A stretch of 64,000 nucleotides of DNA from Sepioteuthis lessoniana (Eukaryota; Mollusca; Cephalopoda; Myopsida; Loliginidae): NCBI GenBank assembly GCA_963585895.1, contig OY757934.1, positions 45,294,430 to 45,358,429 on the forward strand. The letters are read 5' to 3'. The notes below the pieces were generated by a model. The model saw only the letters and a program-made list of their open reading frames with translations, did not search any database and was not told where the DNA came from. The translations under genes and the position numbers were made by a program. Each line of letters begins with the position of its first letter. Position 1 is the stretch's first letter. Below, one piece after another: positions 52,640-63,817 of the stretch.

Positions 52640-53000
52640 GAAAAATTAATGATTTCATAATCTAATCAATTGTAATGGGATCTTTTATGCCTCAGAAGAC
52701 TGTCGACATGACCTTCTGTACTGACCGCTGCACCCGGAACATTTCTTTACCGGACTGTCTTTTCGACTCAGGCTTGTAGTTACAAACCCATGTTTAGGAC
52801 ATTTTTGATTATTTTTTTTACTAAAACATGCTTCTGTAAATTTCACATTGTTTGCTCTTCCAGGTCACCAAAAGTTTGATGACAAACCTCTGTTCTAGTG
52901 ATTTTCTGCCATTTTTAATTGTCTCAAAACCAATATGTTTGGCAGATTAAAATATTTTTGTAGTAACAATGCAGGGTTTGCATTTATGGAAAAATAGCTT
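52640..53000 (-). repeat. Inverted-repeat pair, left arm
   Basis: ATGGGATCTTTTATGCC, AGAAGACT, CGGAACATTT, AAATTTCACATTGTTTGC and AAGTTTGATGACA all have complements, in order, at 53960 down to 53630. The arms are diverged but co-linear. Confidence 0.75.
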
Positions 53001-53042
53001 TTCTCAAAAAATTCCCTTTTTTTATTGAATAATCATTTTTGG

Positions 53043-53089
<47 letters not shown>

Positions 53090-53138
53090 ACACACTGAGA
53101 CTGACAGACAGATATGCAGAAGAGTAGTAGATAATTAT

Positions 53139-53207
<69 letters not shown>

Positions 53208-53232
53208 TAGATAGATAGATAGATAGATAGAT
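53043..53232. repeat. (GATA)n and (TA)n microsatellites
   Basis: GATA at 53043-53089 and 53208-53232, TA at 53145-53200. Confidence 0.95.
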
Positions 53233-53629
53233 CGATCTTCTTATTATTTTAAATAAACTTTGTATATCTCCCTCTATCCATTATTAACTTTTACTTTGAC
53301 TTTGTTTTGAGTGAAGCATTTCTTCTCCAATTGACACTGATCTGTTCAACTTTTGCAGTTCACGTCATTATTTGGTTGTTTTTTCTCATAATTTTTGGGG
53401 TTGTGCCTTTCTTTTATTTTTCACATGTTATCTATACGTATGCGTTTTAAAATCTTCAAATCCTGTAAAATAGTCGATTTAAAAAAGATGATATAACTGG
53501 ATTTTATTTACAAGAGTCATTTAATAAATGAGGCCATTTTTTAAAGCAAAATAATTTTTAATAGATTTTTCCCCATGAAAGAAAAACTAAATATAAACTG
53601 TATTGTTTAGAATAGATTTATAGCAAAGG
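53233..53629. other. Unassigned spacer between inverted arms
   Basis: AT-rich, nothing recognised. Confidence 0.4.
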
Positions 53630-54065
53630 TGATTCTAAACTTGAAGATATATTTGTTTTGAAGTTATTCAAAATGGTGACAATTTAAACTGATCTACGGA
53701 CATCTGTCATCAAATTTTTATTCGGTGCGAAGGGCAAACCATGTGAAATTTATAAAAGAATGTGTACAGTAAAGCATGCTTTATTTTTTTTTAAAAACTT
53801 TACAAACGGGTGAACATTGGTTTGCCACTACGAACCTGACTTGAAAAGGTAGCCCATTGAGTGGAAGCACACTGATTCTCCGAAAAATAAAATGTTCCGG
53901 ATGCAGAGGTTAGTAAAGAAGTCTTCTTTGGCATAAAAGATCCCATCATTTGACTTCCATGAAAAGGGTAAAGAAAACGTTATGTGAGCAGTGGTCAGTA
54001 AAGAGTGCCATGCAGACAGTCTTCTGGGGCATAAAAGATCCCATCATTTAACTTCTCATGAAAGT
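53630..54065 (+). repeat. Inverted-repeat pair, right arm, with partial duplication
   Basis: It complements 52640-53000. Its end module (GTCAGTAAAGA...ATAAAAGATCCCATCATTT) is present twice, at about 53905-53955 and 53985-54050, and the second copy is closer to the left arm. Confidence 0.75.
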
Positions 54066-54067
54066 CG

Positions 54068-54318
54068 TGAGTCGTCGGCTTTAGTCAAGGGTAACACGAA
54101 GGCTCTCTACTACACCGAGGGTTTGGGGAGGGCGCCACTCCATTCCCTAGATTGCTCTACTTTACTCTTGATCCTTACCTTATAATGCTGAGTGTTAAGC
54201 AAGGCGGAATCAAGTACCATTTTCTGAGTCTTTGATATGACTGGACCTGGGATTGAACTCCGGTCTCCCGGACCAGTAGCGAACACTCTACTCATTTGGC
54301 CAGTGGCCCGAATGTCCG
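54068..54318 (-). repeat. Family D tRNA-derived SINE
   Basis: The minus strand has the head (GGCCAAATGAGTAGAGTG; GAGTTCAATCCC) and the D body (AATGGTACTTGATTCC; GGAGTGGCGCCC). Confidence 0.8.
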
Positions 54319-54479
54319 TTTCATGAGCGGTACCCAATTTAAGCATTTTTGTATTTTTTAAATTTCTTTTTAATATACGAGATATGAAATTAAAATATCA
54401 TAAAAGTAAAAATATGAAATTATTAGGAATAATAGGTTTATGAAATTTAGATTTATAAACATATTTATACTGTTTGAGA

Positions 54480-55960
54480 CAGATTCAATCAAAAGAAAAA
54501 AAGACACTAACTAGATATAACGTTATAAAATCAAAAGAAAAAAACAACTAAATATAACGTTAAAAAACCAAAAGAAAAAAATCTAACCAGATATAAAGTT
54601 ATAAAACCAAAAGAAAAAAAATAACTAGATATAACATTATAAAACCAAAAGAAAAAAAACTAAATATAACGTTATAAAACCAAAAGAAAAAACAATAACT
54701 AGATATAACGTTATAAAACCAAAAGAAAAAAAAATAACTAGATATAACGTTATAAAACCAAAAGAAAAAAAAATAACTAGATATAACGTTATAAAACCAA
54801 AAGAAAAAAAAATACTAAATATAACGTTATAAAACCAAAAGAAAAAAACAAACTAGATATAACGTTATAAAATTAAAAGAAAAAAAGACAAACTAAATAT
54901 AACGTTATAAAACCAAAAGAAAAAAAAACTAAATATAACGTTATAAAACCAAAAGAAAAAAAAACAATGACTAGATATAACGTTATAAAACCAAAAGAAT
55001 AAAAACTAACAAGATATAACGTTATCAAACCAAAAAAAACAATGACTAGATATAACGTTATAAAACCAAAAGAAAAAATAACTAGATATAATGTTATAAA
55101 ATTAAAAGAAAAAAATTACAAACTAGATATTACGTTATAAAACCAAAAGAAAAAAAATAACTAGATATAACGTGATAAAACCAAAAGAAAAAAAAACTAA
55201 CTGGGTATAACGTTATAAAACCAAAAGAAAAAGAATAACTAAATATAACGTTATAAAACCAAAAGAAAAAAGACAAACTAGATATAACGTAATAAAATCA
55301 AAAGAAAAAAGACTAAATAGATATAACTTTATAAAATTAAAAAGGAAAACTTAATCTAACGCTATAAAATAAAAAAGACAATCTAACTATAACCAAATAA
55401 AACTTATAAAAGCAAAAGTGATAAGAAATTCTGCGTTATAAAAGCAAAAGAAAAATCTAAACCTCATAGTCACCTCATCAAAAGAAAAAAAAAGACACAA
55501 ATTGTGACCTTTTAAAATCAAAAGACTAAAGAAAAACTAAATGTGACCTTAGAGAATCAACAGAAAAAAGGACAAACAAAATTTAACCTTATAAAATAAA
55601 AAGGGAAAAATTTAGTGTAACCTAATAGTTACCTTATAAAAGACAAACTAAAAGTTACTTTATAATCGCAAAGGAAAAACTAAATGTGACCTCACAAAAA
55701 AAAAGAAAAAAAGGAAAACTAAATATAACCTTATAAAAGCAAAAAGAAAAAGGAAAAAACTAAATGTAACCCTATGACAGCAAAGGAGAAACGAAAAATC
55801 TATATGTGTCCTTATAAAATCAACAGCAAAAAAAAAAACTTAATGAAATACTATGAAATCCAAAAAAATAAAGGAAAAACTACATTTAATGTTATAAAAG
55901 GAAAACAAAAAAGAAAAACTAGTTTTTACGTTTGGATCTAATGATTGCATAGGCGAAAAA
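54480..55960 (+). repeat. A-rich 38-40-bp minisatellite with palindromic core
   Basis: Units of GATATAACGTTATAAAACC plus AAAAGAAAAAAATAACTA repeat about 23 times to 55390, then decay over a further 550 bp. The 10-bp palindrome ATAACGTTAT is the best-kept part, while the poly-A part varies in length. Purines dominate one strand. Confidence 0.95.
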
Positions 55961-55974
55961 CTGAGTCACCATGT

Positions 55975-55977
<3 letters not shown>

Positions 55978-56034
<57 letters not shown>
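55978..56034. repeat. (TA)n microsatellite
   Basis: AT dinucleotide run. Confidence 0.95.
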
Positions 56035-56037
<3 letters not shown>

Positions 56038-56133
56038 CTATGTTTAGCTTTGATGTAGCACCAAGCCAGAAGTATAAGATGCCCAAATATATATATAAAA
56101 CATCATGTGATCTTAGATAGATAGAGAGGAGGC

Positions 56134-56370
56134 GTTCGTGGTGTACTGGTTACCATCGTAAAAAATGGACACATGATTTGAATTCTGTTCGATTTCAAAT
56201 CCTAGGCAAGGCTGTTTGCATTTCACATAACTCTTGGTAAAGTATGAATCCAACTATTTTCCATCCAGCCATGGGTAAATAGTAGAGCAAACTGGCCTCT
56301 TTAAACTTGGTATGACAACTGGTCTCGGAGAAGGAAGCATTCAATTTAACCCTGCTTAAAAACTGACCTT
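56134..56370 (+). repeat. Family H tRNA-derived SINE
   Basis: The head has TGGTGTACTGG and a decayed B-box TGTTCGATTTC. The body has CTTGGTAAAGTATGAATCC, AGCCATGGGTAAATAG and CTTGGTATGACAACTGG, ending TTTGTCGCATCTTG. Confidence 0.75.
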
Positions 56371-56399
56371 TTGTCGCATCTTGCTCGTAGAGAGGGTTT

Positions 56400-56401
<2 letters not shown>

Positions 56402-56463
<62 letters not shown>
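56402..56463. repeat. (TA)n microsatellite
   Basis: AT dinucleotide run directly after the H element. Confidence 0.95.
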
Positions 56464-56466
<3 letters not shown>

Positions 56467-57175
56467 GTTTGTTAAACTTAGAGTAGTTGTGACACATGGC
56501 CGGAACATGATGCAGCCAGTGAGAATCGAACTCAATAACAATGTTTTTTTAATCCAAATTTGTTAACCATCACAGCATATACGTATACATCGAAAATTAT
56601 CCATAAGTTGTCTGCGTATGTCTATGTCTATACCTATAAAACGTTTTTCTTAAACACATACTAGAAATTTCCTATCTACAAGTATCAAAAAAGTTAATGG
56701 CGATATATCTGGTTTAACAAAACTGGAGGAGCAAAATGCCACCATTATAGTTGAGCAGAGTGAAAATTGCCTTGATTTAGAAAAGCAACAGGCTTTGTAT
56801 CTTCACAAATGCGCATGTGCAATCGGAAAACCTCGCTTCCGGTGCAATTACAAAGCATTCTTTTTTTCGACTCAAAAACTTTAATGGTGTATAAATGTGA
56901 ACGAAATTTAATTCTTTTGTTCATTTTGTTCATTTTTTCCCCTAATTCTTTTGTTTTGTCCATTAACATCGCCGAGGAACATTTGATTTGCTAGAGATGG
57001 AGGAAGATTTAAGGAATTGTGTCTTTTACGTGTGCATCTAAGTAAATTTTAAAAGCTTTATAAACAAAAATTTTAAGCAGCGCGAACCCTCTAAAGAACA
57101 ATGAACTTTTACAAAAATGATCCCAAAGTTGTTTGTTTTTATTCCCCATTTAATCAGCTATTTTCTCAGTCTACA
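56464..57175. other. Unassigned stretch with weak promoter motifs
   Basis: TGCGCATGTGCA (56810-56821, NRF1-like with one change) and CGCTTCCGGTG (from 56834, ETS type) are 25 bp apart. No further motif or exon is recognised. Confidence 0.3.
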
Positions 57176-57177
57176 CT

Positions 57178-57572
57178 TGGACGCTAACTAAACGGCTGAA
57201 GAAGAAGCTAGACGGCAATTACACAAGAATGTTGCGAGCAATACTGAACAAGTCCTGGCGGCAACACCCCACAAGGCACCAACTATACGGCCACCTGCCT
57301 CCTATCACGAAAACTATCCAAGTTAGACGAACCAGACACACAAGACACTGCTGGAGAAACAGGGACGAGCTCATAAGTGATGTACTCCTATGGACCCCCA
57401 CATATGACTGAGCAAAAGCAGGACGACCAGCTCGAACATAAATACAGCAGCTATGTGAGGATACGGGATGTTACCTGAATACCTGCCAGAGGCGATGAAT
57501 GATAGGAAGAAGTGGCGAGAGAGGGTCAGGGATATCCGTGCTAGCGGCACGACATGATGATGATGATGACAT
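57178..57572 (+). pseudogene. RTE-like LINE C-terminal fragment
   Basis: It encodes TLTKRLKKKLDGNYTRMLRA, SWRQHPTRHQLYGHLPPITK, RRTRHTRHCWRNRDELISD and VLLWTPTYD, then a TGA. It continues with decayed motifs and ends in ATGATGATGATGATG. It is 5'-truncated. Confidence 0.8.
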
Positions 57573-57647
57573 CAGGAATCTGGCTTTACTCAAAGTCTCG
57601 ACGATATTGGGAGTAATTAGTTTTACTTTACGACAGTAACCCACTAC

Positions 57648-57850
57648 ATGTTGTCAATGGTGGGATTTATTTTCAGAATTGTTCTTCTCCTAGACTAGAT
57701 TCCCCACCAAGGCTAGAAATTATTTTCTCCATAGCTGGAAAGAGAAAATATGTATATAAGTCTTTTCCAAGGTCATTAACGTGTTGTGAATGTAAATATC
57801 TCCCGTAAGACTTTGAAAGCTGATGGCCGATATCATTTTACGTGCCAACA
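57648..57850 (-). repeat. Family H SINE, decayed
   Basis: GTTCTTCTCCTAGACTAG, CACCAAGGCTAGAAAT and CCATAGCTGGAAAGAG (+ orientation) match the H copy at 10868-11165. Confidence 0.65.
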
Positions 57851-58529
57851 TTGGTTATGACATCTCTCATACCCAAGTAATAGGTTACTACAAATTACTT
57901 TTTGTGGGTTGATATAACGATTTCTGGCATTTTTGTGAATGTTTTATTGATATAGATTCATAGCATTGAGATTCACCATCAAAATATTTTCACCTTAAAC
58001 CGAATATTAGAATTTGAATATACAGTAAATGCACAAACCAGAATCTGTCTTGAAAAATGCGACGCATTAAATTTCCTAGAACTTTGAATTACAATCAGTT
58101 CACCAAATTCAGAACAGAAAACTAGACTTAGTATTAATTTACCAGAAGAGAACTAGTGGATTTTGCCGCTTTCGGTTTGTGGAGAGAAAATAAAGGAAAG
58201 GAAAAAAAAATCCAAATTTCTGATTAAATTTCTGAATGATACTGGATGACGTTTATGACTTAGTATGTTCGGGCTACTGTCTTCATTGTTATGCTCACAA
58301 CGTTTCGGCCGACATGTCCTTCGACTATCTTCAAATCTTTCTCGTCGAATTAAGGAACCTACACAGAAGCTCTAACTGAACCCTTTATTTAATCCACGGG
58401 AGTAGATTGTTCTAATTCTGTTAATCATCATGGAGTATAAGTATTAGGCTATAGTAAATATTCCTTGTTATTTATCTTTTGTTGGGATTGAACCTGCAAC
58501 CTTCAGATAATTTCAATGAGAAGCACTTT
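57851..58529. other. Unassigned stretch with SINE-like and Penelope-like scraps
   Basis: An AACGTTTCGGCCGACATG segment near 58298 resembles conserved sequence in terminal parts of Penelope-like elements. GGGATTGAACCTGC near 58484 looks like a reversed B-box. Both are weak. Confidence 0.25.
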
Positions 58530-58763
58530 TCAAGAAAACGCCTGTATCTTCTGTGCCATGAATCCTGTATTTCTTGGATCTTGCTGAAAAGGATTTGTAA
58601 CATGAAGGTTACAGAGTAATTTCCCTTGTCTTCCATAACTATCTTCTTCGGCCTGTGTCACTGCTTCTCTTTGCTTTGCTGTTCCACTTTCTTTACTAGC
58701 CGTTCTATCCGCTTCGCTGGAATGAATAACAAACACATAAGTCTTCTTTCCTTGTATGCACAC
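58530..58763 (-). CDS. Hypothetical open frame, possible exon
   Basis: A 77-residue minus-strand frame starts MCIQGKKTYVFVIHSSEADR and is hydrophilic (ASKESGTAKQREAVTQAEED), unlike the repeat-derived frames around it. TTGTTATTCATTCCAG lies upstream of SEADR and could be a splice acceptor. I recognise no family. It could equally be chance or an unseen repeat. Confidence 0.15.
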   Translation of the reverse strand: MCIQGKKTYVFVIHSSEADRTASKESGTAKQREAVTQAEEDSYGRQGKLLCNLHVTNPFQQDPRNTGFMAQKIQAFS

Positions 58764-59195
58764 ATTACTTTATTCATTTAGACGTATTTTCAATTAAATA
58801 ACTGACTCGTGCGAGAAACCGGTCCGGACCTTTCAACTGCTCTGGCTAAACTAATTTAAATTTTAAATCTAACTTCTAACTTCTACAATTTTAGTCACCT
58901 AATTGTACAACCTTTCAATGGTAGCTAAGCTTTTAATTGCCCTTAAAGCTCACTATATGACAATTAACCTGAATTGACTCAAAATATATTTCCAGGAGTT
59001 TAAAGGTTTGGGGAATTCTACATTACATGTTAAATAAGAGATTCAGTTAATCTATTTTTTAACATTTGCCGACTAATGGCCGATTTGGGATTGTTTATGG
59101 GAAATAGGGTTGCATATGATTGTAATACATTGATGTTTTACAATTTTCAGAACTTTAACTTTTTTCTGGGTTAAAGGTCAGTAATTTTTTTCTTC
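58764..59195. other. Unassigned AT-rich stretch
   Basis: Nothing recognised. Confidence 0.4.
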
Positions 59196-59199
59196 AAAT

Positions 59200-59945
59200 A
59201 TTGACCAATCGGTTGGGGATGTCGAATATACCGACTGCACCTCTTCAGAGGGGAAAGACCCCCAACGAGTGTCCTAGATATGACACTAAACAATCTCACT
59301 GTAAGGTTCCAGTGATACTGGAGCCTTAGAGAATGCGGAGCACCCCTTCATTGTCTTTGCTTTCAGGTCCACTCTGGTCCGGAGTGGTAGCACCTGATTC
59401 GGCCCTATCTATGGGTCAAATTGAACTAAACTGCATACTTATGGTAAACTGAATGGTTTGAAATAGAATTCTCTTTGACATAGAAACTGTACTTATACTA
59501 AACTGAATTGTTCGATATAGAACAGTTTTGACATTTAACTGTGTGTGGATAAAAACTGTACTTATACTAAACTGAATAGTTTGAATTGAAACTGTTTGAC
59601 TAAACTGAACAGCTTGAAATAGAAATGTTTTCGACAATTAATTTGTGTATTCATGCAAACCTGAATGGTTTGAAATAGGACTGATTAATTGTATAAAAAT
59701 GGATTTGGCTTTAAATAACCAATAAAGGTTGATATGCCATAAAACCCAAACAACCAACCAACCAACTGTTTTGCTTTTTAAACTGTGTACTTATGCTAAA
59801 CTGAATTGTTTGAAATAGACCTGTTTATTTGTATAAAAAGGATTTGGCATTAAAAAACCTAAAATGGTTGATATGCCACAAACAAACAAAAATGGACTTG
59901 GCATTAAATAACCTATAAAGGTTGATATGCCACAAAACCCAAGCA
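59200..59945 (+). repeat. Family A element with repeated 3' ends
   Basis: The body (59205-59420) has CCAATCGG...CCGACTG, CTCTTCAGAG, AGATATGACACT and CACTCTGGTCCGGAGTGG. The tail is of the first type. The 3' hairpin occurs three times: about 59700-59745, 59830-59880 and 59892-59940. Confidence 0.9.
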
Positions 59946-60239
59946 AGCAAGCTCACAAATAATGATAACGCTTCATATTGAAAATAAGAAAAGTAATAAC
60001 CTTTACTTCTCAGTTTTCTTTAGAGGAAGCAACAATGAAAAGATATAAAAAGATAAAATACTCCCGAATAGATAATGTTTATTTTTATACTATTTTTGTT
60101 TTCAGTCATAAAACGGAGAGATGTTTCTCATCTGTGGTTAATAAGGAAGTAAGCCCACATATACGGAATGTCTCTTTATAAATTCTGTTTAAACTGAACA
60201 GTTTACTGTCGCTAAAACAAGGAAAGACAAAAAAAAAAA

Positions 60240-60490
60240 AAAGGCTCGGCTTTCTAAGCGTAACGGTTATTGTCGAAAGAGATGAAATGGGTGACCAGAT
60301 TTCAGATCCTGTACGAGTCCTTTTGCTTTTCATTTTTCGCTAATGTCTTTAAGAAAGGCATGAATCTTTCTGCTTCGTCACCGTCCATCCATCTTTGGAT
60401 AAATAGTTGGGTAGACCGGGATCTTTTGCCTTAGTAAAGCAACAAGTCCAGAAGAAAAATTCTTAATTCACACCAGCTCTAAAAATTGAA
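60240..60490 (+). repeat. Family H SINE, decayed
   Basis: TTAAGAAAGGCATGAATC and CCATCCATCTTTGGATAAATAG match the H core, and a head-like CTAAGCGTAACGG lies near 60255. Confidence 0.6.
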
Positions 60491-61060
60491 CTCCTCACAC
60501 ATCTTCCCTTGGAGGCGGGGGGGGGGGGGTGAGTAAATACAAATAAGACGTTTCCGAATAATTATTAAGTCGGCAATATCAACAGCAAGGAAAATCGGGA
60601 TATTAATGCATTTTTTAATTTCCTCGTTTGCTGAAATAACATCAGGGACGACAAACAAGGAATCGGAAATAATTGGAGACAGAAAGGGATTCTTAAGAAA
60701 TACAAAAAAAAAAAAAAATAATAATTCAAAAGCCTTCATTCTTGGGCAAGAATTCTCTGGTGACAGGTATATCTCAAAGTTGTTTAAGGATTGTTCAGTT
60801 GTGTGTGCAGGGGACTTTTAAACACGAATAAAAAGAAAAATGGAATATCTTATGAGGAAAATAAATATTAAACCGCGCCATTTGATATCAAACAAAACTT
60901 GCAGATTCCAATTCCAGTCGGAATGAATGTCTAAATCATCTTCTTTTCAAAAAATAAATTTAATGAAATAAATGAATAAATAAAGTTTAAATCGTATCAG
61001 ATCAGGAGTTGAAGATCCATTCTTTTAGAAAAACATTATCTTTCTTAATCAATGACCATT
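60491..61060. other. Unassigned AT-rich stretch
   Basis: A short G run lies at 60519-60530. No exon or repeat is recognised. Confidence 0.4.
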
Positions 61061-61062
61061 TA

Positions 61063-61540
61063 TCGTCTTATCATAAGACGGTTGTAGCAAGACGATACTT
61101 TACTTTCCTTTTTATAAGGAGGCGATTAGATCAGAATGAGATTTCTTTTTTTTTTTCATCTTAAGACGGCTGAATCAATCCAATCAATCCTTCCCTTTTT
61201 TATCTTAGGACGATTAAATCATTCAATCCTTCTCTATTTTATCATAAGAAGATTGAATCAATCAATAAATCCTTCCATTTTTTTATCATACGACGATTAA
61301 ATCAATCGATCCTTCCATTATATCATAAGATGATTGAATCAATCAATCCTTCCGTCTTTTATCATAAGATATTTGAATCAATCAATCCTTCCATTTCTTA
61401 TTATAAGACGACTGAATCATTCAATCCTTTCTTTTATATCATTAGACAATTGAATCAATCAATCCTTCTCTTTTTAATCATAAAATGATTAAATCGGTCA
61501 ATATTTCCATTTTTTACCATAAGAATTAAATTACTAAAAT
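61063..61540 (+). repeat. About 37-45-bp minisatellite
   Basis: Units of TTTATCATAAGACGATTGAA plus TCAATCAATCCTTCC repeat about ten times with length variation. Confidence 0.9.
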
Positions 61541-61624
61541 GAATATTTTAAAACCCACTGTATATTTTGGCAGCAAGTAATTGTTTTGACAAGTTTTTCT
61601 TTAAAAAAACGGAACTTTACTTTT

Positions 61625-61940
61625 TTAAGATCTTACTATGTTTTGTTTACTCAAGCCTTTTTGTTGGTTTCTTTGTATCAGGGTGTCATTGATAAAGAAG
61701 CTGCCCTATGTTGAGTTTTCTTAAGCCTTTTTGTTACTTTCTTTGTATCAAGGTGTCATTGATAGAGATGCTGTCCTATGTCTCATTTTCTTAAGCCTTT
61801 TTTTACTTTCTTTGTATCAGAGTGTCATTGATAGAGATGCTGTCCTATGTCTCATTTTCTTAAGCCTTTTTTTACTTTCTTTGTATTAGGGTGTAATTGA
61901 TAGAGAATCTGTCCTATGTTCTGTTTTATCCAGCCTTTTC
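61625..61940 (+). repeat. 69-70-bp tandem repeat, 4 copies
   Basis: CTTTGTATCA-type segments start at 61671, 61741, about 61809 and about 61878. Units include GTGTCATTGATAGAGATG and GTCCTATGTCTCATTTTC. Confidence 0.95.
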
Positions 61941-61954
61941 TATTCCTATCGTAT

Positions 61955-62165
61955 ACAAATAATTTACTATTAGATCTACTTGACCCATAGATGAAAGCCT
62001 AATAATTAATACTACTACGAGTCACAGTATACCTTGGAGTAACTACAATGAATGGGTACTCTTCACTCTTCAAAAATCCAAAACGTGTCTCTCATCACTA
62101 GATGTAGTTTAGTGTCATATCCAGAACATCTTTTCTATGCGGTTCTTATCCCTCTGCAGGAGAGG
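61955..62165 (-). repeat. Family A body fragment, decayed
   Basis: CTTGACCCATAGATG, GTACTCTTCACTC, GTAGTTTAGTGTCATATCC and TCCCTCTGCAGGAG are family A segments in reverse. Confidence 0.7.
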
Positions 62166-62475
62166 ATATGTATTTGGAGACAGGAATAAAATAATATCGA
62201 TTATGATGATTTATGGCTTAGATACACGACACAGAAAAAAGAAATGAGCAAAACGACAGGAGGAAAATTACAAGTACTTTGGAATATTGGAAGCCGACAC
62301 AATCAAACTAGTGAAGATGAAATAAAGAAAATAAGTTAAGAGTACCTTAAAAGAACGAGGAAGCTTTTTGAAATCAATCTCTACAACAGAAATCTCGTCA
62401 AAGGGATAAACACTTGAGCTGTCCCGCTTTTTAAATTTTTGGGACCCTCCTTAAAATAGCTCAAAGAGGAACATA

Positions 62476-63107
62476 GGTAAATGTACCAAAGGACAAGAAA
62501 GTTGATGACTATGCACAAGGCTTTACACCCGAGATATGACATAGACTGTATGTATCAAGAAAAGGACAAAGACGTCTAGAAGATTGCGAAGATGTATCAA
62601 TACAAAGATAAGATAACAAAGAAAGACTTTTTTTTATTGAAGATAGTAAAAGCAATGGCAACATAAGAACAAAGAGAAAAAACAAACAATATAGGAGACA
62701 GAAAATGGAAGAAAAACAACTCTATGGCTAGTCCAAGCAATAAACAGGCGAGATTGCACACAAGAGGACGTATATATGTCTAAGAAAGGCAAATGTACCA
62801 AAGGACAAGAAAGTTGATGACTCTGCAGAAAGCTTTACACCCGATAGATGACAAAGACCGTATGTGTCAAGGAAAGGAGGACTTCTTGCCATCATTGAGG
62901 ATTGCGAAGATGCTTCAATACAAAAATAAAATTAAAAAAACAAAGAAAGACTTTTTTTATTGTAGCCAGTAAAAGCGTTGGCAACATAAGAACAAAGAGA
63001 AAAAAAAACTAGGAAACAGAAATGAGAAGAAAAACAACTCTGTGTCTAGTTCAAGCAACAAACAGGCGTGATTGCACACAAGAAGACGTGTATATAGCTA
63101 AGAAAGG
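62476..63107 (+). repeat. Tandem duplication of about 315 bp inside LINE-C
   Basis: AAATGTACCAAAGGACAAG starts at 62479 and again at 62791, and CTAAGAAAGG ends the units at 62789 and 63107. The word AGGTAA is at both outer breakpoints, suggesting duplication through microhomology. Confidence 0.9.
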
Positions 63108-63563
63108 TAATCCTCAAAAAAGAAATTCAGTCTCTCTTAATAGCAGCCCAAAACAACGCCATAAGACCAACCTACGTTAAAGTAAAAATTGATAATACGC
63201 TACAGAATAGTAAGTGTAGCTTATGCGGAGAAAGAGATAAAACAATTAATCACATAGTATGCGAATGCAGTAAACTAATACAAAAGAAGTACAAGACTAA
63301 GTATGACTGGGTAGGAAAGGTGATCGACTGGGAATTGTTCAAAAGATTAAAATGTGACCATAGTACTAAACTGTATATGCACAAACCAAAGTCCATTCAA
63401 GAGAATTAGACGTATAAAGTTATTTGGAATTTTAAAATGCAAGCTGATCACCTAATTTCGGCCAAAAGACCAGTCCTAGTGCTAATTAACAACAACAAAA
63501 AAGGACTTGCCGTCTTCTAGATTTTGCAGTTCCGGTGGATCACAGAGGGAAAATAAAAGTAAA

Positions 63564-63817
63564 GTTGGTGACCGCAGTCGAGGGGGACCCGAAGGCTCCC
63601 TTTTAAATAGCTACAACACCAAGGTGTAGGGAAGGACGCTACTCCTTTCCCTGGACTGCTCTACTTTACCCATGATCCATACCTTATAATGCTGAGTGTT
63701 AAGAAAGGCATCAAGTTTCATTTTTTGAGTCATTGGAATGACACAACCTGAGATTGATCCCCGGTCTCCCGGGTGTTTGGCGAAGACTCTAACCACTAGA
63801 ACAATGGACCAGTCAAT
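63564..63817 (-). repeat. Family D tRNA-derived SINE nested in LINE-C
   Basis: The minus strand has the head (GGTCCATTGTTCTAGTGG; GGGATCAATCTC) and the D body (AATGAAACTTGATGCC; GAGTAGCGTCC). Flanks are GGAAAATAAAAG (63548-63559) and GGAAAATAAGAG (63818-63829), 11 of 12 identical. The LINE-C protein trace continues on both sides. Confidence 0.85.

Noticed and set aside
54480..55390. Regularly spaced repeats that could suggest a CRISPR array
   Set aside because: The parts between the palindromic cores are poly-A-rich and repeat themselves, so there are no unique spacers. There are no cas genes and the setting is animal DNA. It is a minisatellite.
56805..56850. NRF1-like and ETS motifs as a promoter
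   Set aside because: Only two motifs, one imperfect, with no further support; kept as a note only.
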